This document shows, piece by piece, positions 1 to 6,333 of a stretch of 47,009 nucleotides of DNA. Made by a program: the position numbers and the translations under genes. The DNA is from an uncultured Bacteroidales bacterium (GTDB lineage: Bacteria; Bacteroidota; Bacteroidia; Bacteroidales; UBA932). The stretch lies in NCBI GenBank assembly GCA_900318015.1, contig ONJB01000011.1:1-47009 (forward strand), written 5' to 3'. The stretch's first letter is position 1, and each line of letters begins with the position of its first letter. Under the pieces are notes generated by a model. The model did no database searches. It was not told the DNA's origin and saw only the letters and a list, made by a program, of their open reading frames with translations.

Positions 1-408
1 CCGGCCGTCATCCGCTCCCTGCGCCAGCCCGTGCTGGGCATCTGCGTAGGGATGCAGGTGCTGTGCCGGGACAGCGAAGAAGCCCCCGGAAAGCCCTGCC
101 TGGGCGTTTTCGACGCCCACGTGCGCCGCTTCTCCCCCGCCGCCGGCTGCAAGGTCCCGCACATGGGCTGGAACGACCTGGGGAACCTGGAAGGCAAGCT
201 GTTCAAGGATATGAAGTCGGGCGCGTACGTGTATTTTGTCCATTCCTATTTCGCCGGTCTTTGCCCGGACACGGTCGCGACTTGCAAGTATGCGGGCGCG
301 ATGTTCAGCGCCGCGCTGCGCTACGAGAACTTCTACGGGACGCAGTTCCATCCGGAAAAGAGCGGTTCCGTCGGTGAAAAGATCCTCCAAAACTTCCTGG
401 CGATATGA
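1..408 (+). CDS. hisH: Imidazole glycerol phosphate synthase, glutaminase subunit HisH (5' truncated)
   Basis: Class I glutamine amidotransferase that hydrolyses glutamine and passes ammonia to HisF in histidine biosynthesis. The reading frame is open from base 1, so the gene starts outside the window. About 135 codons are visible of the roughly 195-200 usual for the family. The nucleophile lies in the elbow GICVGMQ (Cys codon at 43-45), and the catalytic His and Glu lie in QFHPEKSG (codons at 349-351 and 355-357), so the triad is intact. The stop overlaps the hisA start as ATGA, which points to translational coupling. The hisH-hisA-hisF-hisIE order supports the call. Confidence 0.97.
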   Translation, partial: PAVIRSLRQPVLGICVGMQVLCRDSEEAPGKPCLGVFDAHVRRFSPAAGCKVPHMGWNDLGNLEGKLFKDMKSGAYVYFVHSYFAGLCPDTVATCKYAGAMFSAALRYENFYGTQFHPEKSGSVGEKILQNFLAI

Positions 409-1130
409 TCGAGATCATTCCGGCCATCGATATCATCGGCGGCAAATGCACGCGGCTCTCCCAGGGAGACTATGCGACCCAGAAAGATTACGGCGGCGAC
501 CCGGCCGAATGGGCTCGGGCCTATGCCGATTGCGGCGTCCGTCGGCTGCACCTCGTGGACCTGGAAGGGGCCAAGGCCTCCAAGCCCCAAAACCTCCGCA
601 CCCTGGAGGAAATCGCCTCCCTGGGCCTTCTGATGCTCGAATGGGGCGGCGGCATCAAGGACGACGACGCCCTCGCTTCCGTCTGGAACGCGGGCGCCGA
701 CGAGGCCATCATCGGCAGCATCGCGGCGAAGGAGCCGGCGCGGATGACGGCCTGGCTGGAGCGCTGGGGTGCCCGGGTCATCCTCGGGGCCGACGTCCGC
801 GATGGCAAGGTCGCCGTGAGCGGCTGGCTCGAGGATAGCGGCATCGGCCTGGACGAGCTCATCAACACCTTCCTGCCCGCCGGACTGAAACGCGCCATCG
901 TCACGGACATTTCCCGCGATGGGATGCTGCAGGGGCCGTCCTTCGACCTTTACAAGGGGTTGCAGGAACGGTTTCCGGACCTGACGACGATCGTCAGCGG
1001 CGGCGTGTCGTCCCTGGACGACGTGCGCCGAGCGGACGAAATGGGCCTGCCCGGCATCATCGTGGGCAAGGCCATCTATGAGAACCGTATCACGCTCAAA
1101 GACTTAGCGACATGCTTGCAAAACGGATAA
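405..1130 (+). CDS. hisA: Phosphoribosylformimino-5-aminoimidazole carboxamide ribotide isomerase HisA
   Basis: TIM-barrel isomerase that converts ProFAR to PRFAR, the fourth step of histidine biosynthesis. The protein has 241 residues, normal for HisA. The N-terminal strand carries IPAIDI with the catalytic Asp9. The second catalytic Asp is Asp130 in VILGADVRDG, matching the half-barrel symmetry of the family. Phosphate-binding glycines are visible in EWGGGIK and IVSGGVSS. The start codon overlaps the hisH stop by 4 nt, and the 3' end overlaps hisF by 19 nt, so the four his genes form one tightly coupled unit. Confidence 0.97.
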   Translation: MIEIIPAIDIIGGKCTRLSQGDYATQKDYGGDPAEWARAYADCGVRRLHLVDLEGAKASKPQNLRTLEEIASLGLLMLEWGGGIKDDDALASVWNAGADEAIIGSIAAKEPARMTAWLERWGARVILGADVRDGKVAVSGWLEDSGIGLDELINTFLPAGLKRAIVTDISRDGMLQGPSFDLYKGLQERFPDLTTIVSGGVSSLDDVRRADEMGLPGIIVGKAIYENRITLKDLATCLQNG

Positions 1131-1870
1131 TTCCCTGTCTGGACGTCAAGGACGGGCGCGTGGTGAAAGGCATCAACTTCCTGGGCCTGCAGGATGTGGG
1201 CGATGCCGTGGAACTCGGCCGCCGCTATGCCGTGGAAGGGGCCGACGAACTCGTTTACCTGGACATCAGCGCCACGCTGGAAGGCCGGAAGACCTTCGCG
1301 GAGCTGGTTGCCCGGGTCGGAGAGGCCGTCAACATCCCCTTCACCGTGGGCGGCGGCATCCGGAGCCTGGACGACGCTTCGCGCCTGCTGGATGCCGGAG
1401 CCGACAAGATCACCCTGAACAGCGCCGCCATCGCCCGGCCGGAACTCATCGGCGAGATTGCGGCCAAGTATGGCCGGCAGTTCGTCGTGGTGGCCATCGA
1501 CGCGAAATCGTGTCCGGACGGCCTCTGGCATGCAACCACGCACGGCGGAAGCCGTCCCTCCGACAAGGAACTTTTCTCCTGGGCCAAGGAGGCTGAGGAG
1601 CGCGGCGCCGGCGAGATTCTGTTCACGTCCATGGACCACGACGGTACCCGGAACGGCTATCCCTTCGACGTTTACGCGGCACTCTCCGACAGCCTGGGCA
1701 TTCCCGTCATCGCCTCCGGCGGCGCCGGCAGCGTCGCGGACATCGCCGCCGTTCTCACCGAGGGCAAGGCCGATGCCGCCCTCGCCGCCAGCATCTTCCA
1801 CTATGGGCAGTACACCGTGGCGGAAGTCAAGCGCCAGCTCGCCGAAGCCGGCATTCCCGTTCGCTTATAA
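1112..1870 (+). CDS. hisF: Imidazole glycerol phosphate synthase, cyclase subunit HisF
   Basis: Cyclase partner of HisH. It uses ammonia from the glutaminase to turn PRFAR into imidazole glycerol phosphate and AICAR. The protein has 252 residues, the normal length. Asp11 in IIPCLDVKDGR and Asp130 in VVVAIDAKS are the two catalytic aspartates. The phosphate-binding segments FTVGGGIRS and IASGGAGS are present. The start at 1112 lies inside the last codons of hisA, a 19-nt overlap, and gives the canonical N-terminus MLAKRIIPCLD. Confidence 0.97.
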   Translation: MLAKRIIPCLDVKDGRVVKGINFLGLQDVGDAVELGRRYAVEGADELVYLDISATLEGRKTFAELVARVGEAVNIPFTVGGGIRSLDDASRLLDAGADKITLNSAAIARPELIGEIAAKYGRQFVVVAIDAKSCPDGLWHATTHGGSRPSDKELFSWAKEAEERGAGEILFTSMDHDGTRNGYPFDVYAALSDSLGIPVIASGGAGSVADIAAVLTEGKADAALAASIFHYGQYTVAEVKRQLAEAGIPVRL

Positions 1871-1883
1871 AAGATTGACAGTC

Positions 1884-2483
1884 ATGACATTCGACGATTT
1901 CAACCTCAGCAAGACCGGGGACGGACTGCTCCCCGTCATCATTCAGGACGCCACCACGCTCAAGGTCCTGATGCTCGGCTATATGGACCGCGCCGCCTTC
2001 GACAAGACCGTCGAGGAAGGGCGCGTCACGTTCTTCTCGCGTTCCAAGCAACGGCTGTGGACCAAGGGAGAAACCAGCGGCAACTTCCTGACTGTCAAGA
2101 AGATGTTCATCGACTGTGACGGCGACACCCTCCTCATCCAGGCCGATCCGGCCGGCCCGACCTGCCACCGCGGCACGACGGCCTGCTTCGACACGCCGGA
2201 GGATGAAGGATTCATCCGCTCCCTGTCGAAGCTCATCCAGGGCCGTCACGCGCAGATGCCGGACGGGTCCTATACCACCAAGCTCTTCATCAAGGGTCCC
2301 AAGGCCATCGCCAAGAAAGTGGGCGAAGAGGCCACGGAAATGATCATCGAGGCCGTGGACGGCAACCGCGACCGCTTCATCTACGAGACCTCCGACCTCG
2401 CCTATCACCTGCTGGTCCTGCTGGAATCGATGGGCTGCACCGTCGAGGACATCGAGCGGGAACTGGCGCTCCGGCATCGGTAG
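1884..2483 (+). CDS. hisIE: Bifunctional phosphoribosyl-AMP cyclohydrolase / phosphoribosyl-ATP pyrophosphatase HisIE
   Basis: Bifunctional enzyme for steps two and three of histidine biosynthesis. The 199-residue protein has the cyclohydrolase domain first, with metal-ligand segments FIDCDGD and GPTCHRGTTACF at roughly residues 70-100. A MazG-like PRA-PH domain follows from about residue 110, with EEATEMIIEA and a YETSDLAYHLLVLL helix. The frame stays open upstream into hisF, but the ATG at 1884 gives the normal start MTFDDFNL and lies 13 nt after the hisF stop. It is the last his gene here, and the next gene has its own promoter. Confidence 0.95.
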   Translation: MTFDDFNLSKTGDGLLPVIIQDATTLKVLMLGYMDRAAFDKTVEEGRVTFFSRSKQRLWTKGETSGNFLTVKKMFIDCDGDTLLIQADPAGPTCHRGTTACFDTPEDEGFIRSLSKLIQGRHAQMPDGSYTTKLFIKGPKAIAKKVGEEATEMIIEAVDGNRDRFIYETSDLAYHLLVLLESMGCTVEDIERELALRHR

Positions 2484-2499
2484 TTTCCATTGTTTTTTC

Positions 2500-2507
2500 T
2501 ACCTTTG
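2500..2507 (+). promoter_or_regulatory. Bacteroidota -7 box upstream of the aldolase gene
   Basis: TACCTTTG fits the TAnnTTTG consensus and ends 21 nt before the ATG at 2529. No convincing TTTG is visible 19-21 nt upstream, so only the -7 element is called. It implies that the aldolase gene can be transcribed separately from the his operon. Confidence 0.5.
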
Positions 2508-2528
2508 TTCGCTCTAACATAGACTGTT

Positions 2529-3551
2529 ATGATTCTTTTCAGATGCGATTACGCGGAAGGGGCCCATCCGGAGATTCTCAAGCGGCTCACCGAGACCAAC
2601 TTCGAACAGCTGGACGGCTACGGCAACGACCCGTACACCCAAAGCGCGAAACGGAAGATCCTCGAAGCCTGCAACTGCCCGGAGGGCGAGGTCCATCTCC
2701 TCGTGGGCGGCACCCAGACCAACTCGACCATCATCGCCGCGATGCTCGCGGACTATGAGGGCGCCGTCGCCGTGCAAACCGGCCATATCGCCGTCCATGA
2801 GGCGGGCGCCGTCGAGTACACTGGGCACAAGGTATTGACCCTCCCCCAACATCACGGAAAGATGGACGCCGGCGAACTGGAAGCCTTCCTCGCCGCCTCC
2901 GCCGCGGATCCGAACAAGGACCACATGGTGTGGCCGGGTCTCGTGTACATCTCCCTGTCGACGGAATACGGCACCATCTACACCCGCACAGAACTCGCTG
3001 AACTTCAGGCGATTGCACACAAGTATGGCCTTCCGCTGTTCATTGACGGAGCTCGCCTGGGCTACGCCCTCGCCAGCCCTGCCTGCGACTTCACCCTGGC
3101 GGACATGAAGGACCTCTGCGACGTCTTCTACATCGGCGGTACTAAGGTCGGCGCCCTCTGCGGCGAGGCCGTCGTCTTCACGAAGAATGCCCCGAAGCAC
3201 TTCTTCACCACCATCAAGCAGCACGGCGCCCTCCTGGCGAAGGGCCGCCTCCTCGGCGTCCAGTTCGACACCCTCTTCACGGACAACCTTTACGGCTGCA
3301 TTGCCGCGAACGCCATCGACCGCTCGCAGGATATGATCGCCGTCCTTAAGGAGAAAGGCATCCCCTTCTTCCTCGAAACGCCGACCAATCAGCAATTTGT
3401 AATCCTGGAAAACGCCTACATGGAAGCCCTCTCCTCCAAAGTCGGCTTCGACATCTGGGAGCCCTTCGACGCCACCCACACCGTCGTCCGCTTCGCCACC
3501 AGCTGGGCAACGACCGAGGAAAAAATCCAGCAGCTGCGGGAATTGCTTTAA
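2529..3551 (+). CDS. Threonine-aldolase-like PLP-dependent lyase
   Basis: Fold-type I PLP enzyme of the beta-eliminating lyase/low-specificity threonine aldolase family, which cleaves L-threonine or allo-threonine to glycine and acetaldehyde. The protein has 340 residues, as expected. The start MILFRCDYAEGAHP and the loop GYGNDPYT are typical. Asp173 in FIDGARLG should contact the PLP pyridine nitrogen, and Lys206 in YIGGTKVGAL is the likely Schiff-base lysine. It is a separate unit after the his operon with its own -7 box. Substrate stereospecificity, and possible phenylserine or other beta-hydroxy amino acid activity, cannot be read from the sequence. Confidence 0.88.
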   Translation: MILFRCDYAEGAHPEILKRLTETNFEQLDGYGNDPYTQSAKRKILEACNCPEGEVHLLVGGTQTNSTIIAAMLADYEGAVAVQTGHIAVHEAGAVEYTGHKVLTLPQHHGKMDAGELEAFLAASAADPNKDHMVWPGLVYISLSTEYGTIYTRTELAELQAIAHKYGLPLFIDGARLGYALASPACDFTLADMKDLCDVFYIGGTKVGALCGEAVVFTKNAPKHFFTTIKQHGALLAKGRLLGVQFDTLFTDNLYGCIAANAIDRSQDMIAVLKEKGIPFFLETPTNQQFVILENAYMEALSSKVGFDIWEPFDATHTVVRFATSWATTEEKIQQLRELL

Positions 3552-3556
3552 AAATA

Positions 3557-3587
3557 TTTGCAAACTCAGAAAAAATACCTATCTTTG
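3557..3587 (+). promoter_or_regulatory. Strong Bacteroidota promoter for tRNA-Phe
   Basis: TTTG (3557-3560) is followed after exactly 19 nt by TATCTTTG (3580-3587), a full match to the Bacteroidota housekeeping consensus. The -7 box ends 14 nt before the first base of the tRNA. It is the clearest promoter in the window. Confidence 0.85.
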
Positions 3588-3601
3588 CAATCCCAAACGA
3601 T

Positions 3602-3678
3602 GGTGCTGTAGCTCAGATGGTAGAGCAATGGACTGAAAATCCATGTGTCGGCAGTTCGATTCTTCCCAGCCAGCACCA
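3602..3678 (+). tRNA. tRNA-Phe (GAA) with an aberrant T-arm/acceptor junction
   Basis: The acceptor 5' strand GGTGCTG (3602-3608) pairs with CAGCACC (3671-3677). The D arm GCTC/GAGC and the anticodon arm ATGGA-CTGAAAA-TCCAT are normal and give anticodon GAA. The T loop is TTCGATT. The T stem is GGCAG against CTTCC with one C-U mismatch, and four extra bases CAGC, a tandem copy of the next four, separate it from the acceptor strand. The molecule is therefore 77 nt without CCA instead of 73. No CCA is encoded. A strong promoter lies upstream and a terminator downstream. It could be a decayed copy, a sequencing or assembly error, or an unusual functional tRNA. Confidence 0.8.
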
Positions 3679-3682
3679 CTGA

Positions 3683-3709
3683 AACCCGCTGAATTCCAGC
3701 GGGTTTTTT
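3683..3709 (+). terminator. Rho-independent terminator after tRNA-Phe
   Basis: A 9-bp stem AACCCGCTG (3683-3691) and CAGCGGGTT (3697-3705) encloses the 5-nt loop AATTC and runs into a T tract ending at 3709. It sits 5 nt after the tRNA. Confidence 0.85.
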
Positions 3710-3760
3710 CGTTTTTTGGCTTTTGTTGCGTATCTTTATGAAAAAGATTGCAACTTTTTC

Positions 3761-3788
3761 CAACCTTTCGGCCGATGGTTCCGTCTAA
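3761..3788 (+). promoter_or_regulatory. Candidate ECF-type promoter for the DUF6249-sigma operon
   Basis: CAACCT (3761-3766) and TCTAA (3784-3788) are separated by 17 nt, resembling the AAC-type -35 and TCT-type -10 elements that group-4 sigma factors use. They precede the operon that encodes an ECF sigma factor, so autoregulation is a reasonable inference. A weaker TATCTTTA at 3731-3738 could serve a housekeeping sigma factor. The 5' leader also holds a small hairpin, CCGCT (3798-3802) with AGCGG (3808-3812). Confidence 0.35.
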
Positions 3789-3841
3789 TGGATGAAACCG
3801 CTCCGGAAGCGGGAATGTTGAACCTTTAAAGCAATACAGTT

Positions 3842-4273
3842 ATGGAAGCCACGTTAGTACCTATCTTCATCTGCGTCATTCTCCCGATCGCCATTGTCTG
3901 GCTGGTCGTCCGTGCCCGGAAGCACGAAATGGACAAGAAGACGGAAATCATGCTCAAGGCCATCGAAAACGGGGCCCAGATCGACCCCCAGCTCTTCAAG
4001 ACCAAGCAGTCCACCCGCAGCATCAAGCAGGAACTCATGGACAAGTTCACCGGTGCCTGCGTCACCTCCTTCATGGGCATCGCCTTCCTGGCGATCGGCA
4101 TCCTGAACCGGAGCAACCCCGGCATGTTCAAAGGCCTGTGGTTCCTGGAGACCGCTCTCACCGCCGGCGCCATCCTGCTGGCCATCGGATTCGCCCTGTT
4201 CTTCTCCTACCTGGTGAGCAAGCGGACGCTTGCCAAGGAGATCGAAGCCGAAGAGAAGAACCTCGAGAAGTAA
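3842..4273 (+). CDS. DUF6249-like small membrane protein
   Basis: A 143-residue protein with three predicted membrane segments: residues about 5-23 (VPIFICVILPIAIVWLVV), 77-91 and 105-128. A charged cytoplasmic stretch (RARKHEMDKKTEIMLKAIENG) follows the first. The C-terminus is highly charged and probably helical (SKRTLAKEIEAEEKN). The pattern fits DUF6249, a Bacteroidota family commonly encoded beside ECF sigma factors. It lies one base before the sigma gene. A role as a membrane partner or regulator of that sigma factor is inferred from position only. Confidence 0.75.
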   Translation: MEATLVPIFICVILPIAIVWLVVRARKHEMDKKTEIMLKAIENGAQIDPQLFKTKQSTRSIKQELMDKFTGACVTSFMGIAFLAIGILNRSNPGMFKGLWFLETALTAGAILLAIGFALFFSYLVSKRTLAKEIEAEEKNLEK

Positions 4274-4274
4274 A

Positions 4275-4754
4275 ATGACTCAGGAGCGGTTCATCAGCCT
4301 GGTGCGCGCAGAGCAGGAGCCCCTACGACGGTTCCTGCTGGCGCTGTGTTGTGGCGATGCCGCTCTCGCCGATGACATCGCCCAGGATGCGCTCGTACGG
4401 GCATACGTGGCGTCCGGCTCGTTCCTGGGCCTGTCCAAATTCAGCACCTGGCTCTTCAGGATCGCATACAATTGTTATATCGACCATTGCCGGAAGGCCA
4501 AGCCGGAACAGACGTCCGTCGACGATGCCCTGGAGATTCCGGCCGCCGAATCATCCGACTCCGCCTTCCGGTACCAGCAGCTATACCGGGCCATGGACCG
4601 TCTTCCGGAGAAGGAAAAGGCATCCATCTCCCTCTTCTATTTCGAAGACCGGAGCATCAAGGAGATCGCGGCCATCCTGGGGATCCCGCAGGGCACCGTG
4701 AAGTACCACCTTTCGATGGGCCGAACCCATCTGAAACAGCATATACAGTTATGA
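4275..4754 (+). CDS. RNA polymerase ECF (sigma-70 family group 4) sigma factor
   Basis: A 159-residue protein with sigma-2 at about residues 15-75 (DDIAQDALVRAYV, then FSTWLFRIAYNCYIDHCR) and sigma-4 at about 100-155 (RLPEKEKASISLFYFEDRS, then the helix-turn-helix IKEIAAILGIPQGTVKYHLS). It has no sigma-1.1 or sigma-3, so it belongs to the ECF class. The frame is open upstream into the previous gene, but the ATG at 4275 lies directly after that stop and gives a normal N-terminus. It overlaps the next gene by ATGA. No classical zinc-type anti-sigma factor is adjacent, so the flanking membrane proteins are the best candidates for control. Confidence 0.93.
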   Translation: MTQERFISLVRAEQEPLRRFLLALCCGDAALADDIAQDALVRAYVASGSFLGLSKFSTWLFRIAYNCYIDHCRKAKPEQTSVDDALEIPAAESSDSAFRYQQLYRAMDRLPEKEKASISLFYFEDRSIKEIAAILGIPQGTVKYHLSMGRTHLKQHIQL

Positions 4755-5119
4755 ACGAGATCGACGAATTCCTGCGTGCAAACAAGCCCGCCGTCCATGA
4801 CGACCCCACCTTTTTGCTGGAAACCCGCCGGCGGCTCGAGGCCGTGGAGGGCATCAAGGCCGAGGTGGACCGCCAGCGCAGCCGCGGCCGCCTGGCGCTC
4901 GTGTTCGCGCTGGCCATCGGCCTCGCCGTCGGCGTGCTGGCCACCGCCATCGCCTTCCTCTACCCGATGGATGCCGCCTCGGCAGGACAGGGATTATGGG
5001 ACAGTATCCGCCTGTTCCTGACCACCTGGAAGCAGTATCTGCTCCTCCCTGTCGCGATCCTCGCCATCGCCTTCGGCCTCGTCCTCTCCAGGGGCAGCCG
5101 GAGTGCCGTCAGGTTGTAA
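4751..5119 (+). CDS. Small two-TM protein coupled to the ECF sigma gene
   Basis: A 122-residue protein of unrecognised family. The soluble N-terminus (about 1-45) is acidic then basic, with a helix LLETRRRLEAVEGIKAEV. Two membrane segments follow at about residues 48-70 (LALVFALAIGLAVGVLATAI) and 94-112 (YLLLPVAILAIAFGLVLS). Its start overlaps the sigma factor stop as ATGA, which argues for coupled expression. The cytoplasmic helix plus membrane anchor suits an anti-sigma or sigma-tethering role, but no anti-sigma motif is visible, so this is inference from context. Confidence 0.7.
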   Translation: MNEIDEFLRANKPAVHDDPTFLLETRRRLEAVEGIKAEVDRQRSRGRLALVFALAIGLAVGVLATAIAFLYPMDAASAGQGLWDSIRLFLTTWKQYLLLPVAILAIAFGLVLSRGSRSAVRL

Positions 5120-5131
5120 AGATCTGCAAAC

Positions 5132-5887
5132 ATGAATAAGTTACTCCAAGAAATCACCGCGCGAGCCGATGCGAGCCAGGTAGAAGGGCTGTCCCGGTTC
5201 TTCAAGACCGGGCCGGGGCAATATGGCGAGGGCGACAAGTTCCTCGGCATCAAAGTACCCGTGACGCGGGAGGTGGTAAAGGCCTGCTGGCGTGAAACCA
5301 GCCTGCAGGATCTGGAAGCGTGCATTGCCAGCGAGTATCACGAGGTGCGGCTCGCCGCGCTGCTGGCGCTGGTGGAGATCTTTGCGCATGCGAAGAGATT
5401 CCCGGTCAAGCCGGGAATGACGAAAATGACGTCATGCCCGGCCCGACCGGGCATCTCGCAACAAGATTGCGTCGACTTTTACCTCGCCCATACCGATCGG
5501 ATCAACAACTGGGACTTGGTGGACCTGAGCTGCTATCCCCTGCTGGGGGTGTGGTTGCTGGACAAGGACCGGCAGTTGCTGTATGACCTGGCCCGGAGCG
5601 GAAAGACCCTCTGGGAGCAGCGCATCGGCATCGTCAGCACGATGACGTTTATCCGGAACGGGCAGCTGCAGGACACTTTTGACATCGCCGACATCCTGCT
5701 TCATCACCCGCACGATCTCATCCACAAAGCCGTGGGCTGGCTGCTGCGGGAGGCCGGGAAACGCGACAAGGAAGCGCTCGTCCAATACCTGGAGCCCCGC
5801 TGGCAGACCATGCCCCGGACGATGCTCCGTTATGCCATCGAGAAGTTCCCCGAAGCGGAACGCCAACAATACCTGAAGAAAGCATGA
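5132..5887 (+). CDS. DNA alkylation repair protein (AlkD-like HEAT-repeat fold)
   Basis: A 251-residue protein matching the AlkC/AlkD-type DNA alkylation repair family, helical-repeat DNA glycosylases that remove bulky or alkylated bases. Diagnostic segments are GEGDKFLGIKVP, HEVRLAALLALVEIF and DRINNWDLVDLS, the last holding the Trp-Asp pair that the family uses at DNA. Residues 88-109 (KRFPVKPGMT through RPGIS) do not fit the family. They are the translation of a 63-bp inverted palindromic repeat inserted in frame between two helices. The rest of the gene reads normally to a 3' end that overlaps the phosphatase gene as ATGA. Function is probably retained, since the insert falls in a linker. 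Confidence 0.88.
   Translation: MNKLLQEITARADASQVEGLSRFFKTGPGQYGEGDKFLGIKVPVTREVVKACWRETSLQDLEACIASEYHEVRLAALLALVEIFAHAKRFPVKPGMTKMTSCPARPGISQQDCVDFYLAHTDRINNWDLVDLSCYPLLGVWLLDKDRQLLYDLARSGKTLWEQRIGIVSTMTFIRNGQLQDTFDIADILLHHPHDLIHKAVGWLLREAGKRDKEALVQYLEPRWQTMPRTMLRYAIEKFPEAERQQYLKKA
5395..5457 (+). repeat. 63-bp inverted pair of palindromic (REP/BIME-like) repeats inside the AlkD-like gene
   Basis: Two 28-bp units, 5395-5422 and 5430-5457, are reverse complements of each other except at four positions and are separated by 7 nt. Each unit forms a hairpin: ATTCCCGG/CCGGGAAT (5398-5405 with 5411-5418) and ATGCCCGG/CCGGGCAT (5434-5441 with 5447-5454). Two of the four differences are compensatory (T-A in one stem, G-C in the other), and the other two lie in the loop, so the stems are preserved. 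Ends are GAGAT and ATCTC. At 63 bp it adds exactly 21 codons and keeps the frame. Confidence 0.88.
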
Positions 5888-6324
5888 AAGTCCTTTTTGT
5901 CTGTCATGGCAACATCTGCCGCAGTCCGATGGCCGAGTTCATCCTGAAAGCCCTTGTGCGCAGCCGGGGGCAGGAAGGCGCCTGGCATATCGAGTCGGCT
6001 GCGGTCTCCACGGAAGAGATCGGCAATCCCATCTATCCGCCCGCCAAGCGCTGCCTCTCGCAGCACGGCGTGCCTTTCGACAAGGAGAAACGTGCCCGGC
6101 AGGTGACCAGGGCCGATTACGACCGCTTCGACCGCATCATCTGCATGGATGCCTGGAACCTCCGGCTCATCAAGCGGATCATCCCCGACGACCCGGACGG
6201 GAAAATCCATCTCCTGATGTCCTACACGGGGGTCGGCCGGGACGTCGCCGACCCGTGGTACACGGATGATTTCGAAACAGCCTTCCAAGATATCCTGGAA
6301 GGCTGTGAAGCGATGCTGATGTAA
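5884..6324 (+). CDS. Low-molecular-weight protein-tyrosine phosphatase
   Basis: A 146-residue LMW-PTP. The CX5R phosphate loop is CHGNICRS at the N-terminus (Cys7, Arg13), and the general acid is Asp123 in the DPWYTDDF loop. Length and both motifs are canonical, so catalytic activity on phosphotyrosine or small phosphoesters is expected. The start overlaps the AlkD-like stop as ATGA. No tyrosine kinase or exopolysaccharide gene is nearby, which makes a polysaccharide-export role less likely here. It converges with the transporter gene 9 nt downstream, and no terminator is visible between them. Confidence 0.93.
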   Translation: MKVLFVCHGNICRSPMAEFILKALVRSRGQEGAWHIESAAVSTEEIGNPIYPPAKRCLSQHGVPFDKEKRARQVTRADYDRFDRIICMDAWNLRLIKRIIPDDPDGKIHLLMSYTGVGRDVADPWYTDDFETAFQDILEGCEAMLM

Positions 6325-6333
6325 GGGAAAAGG

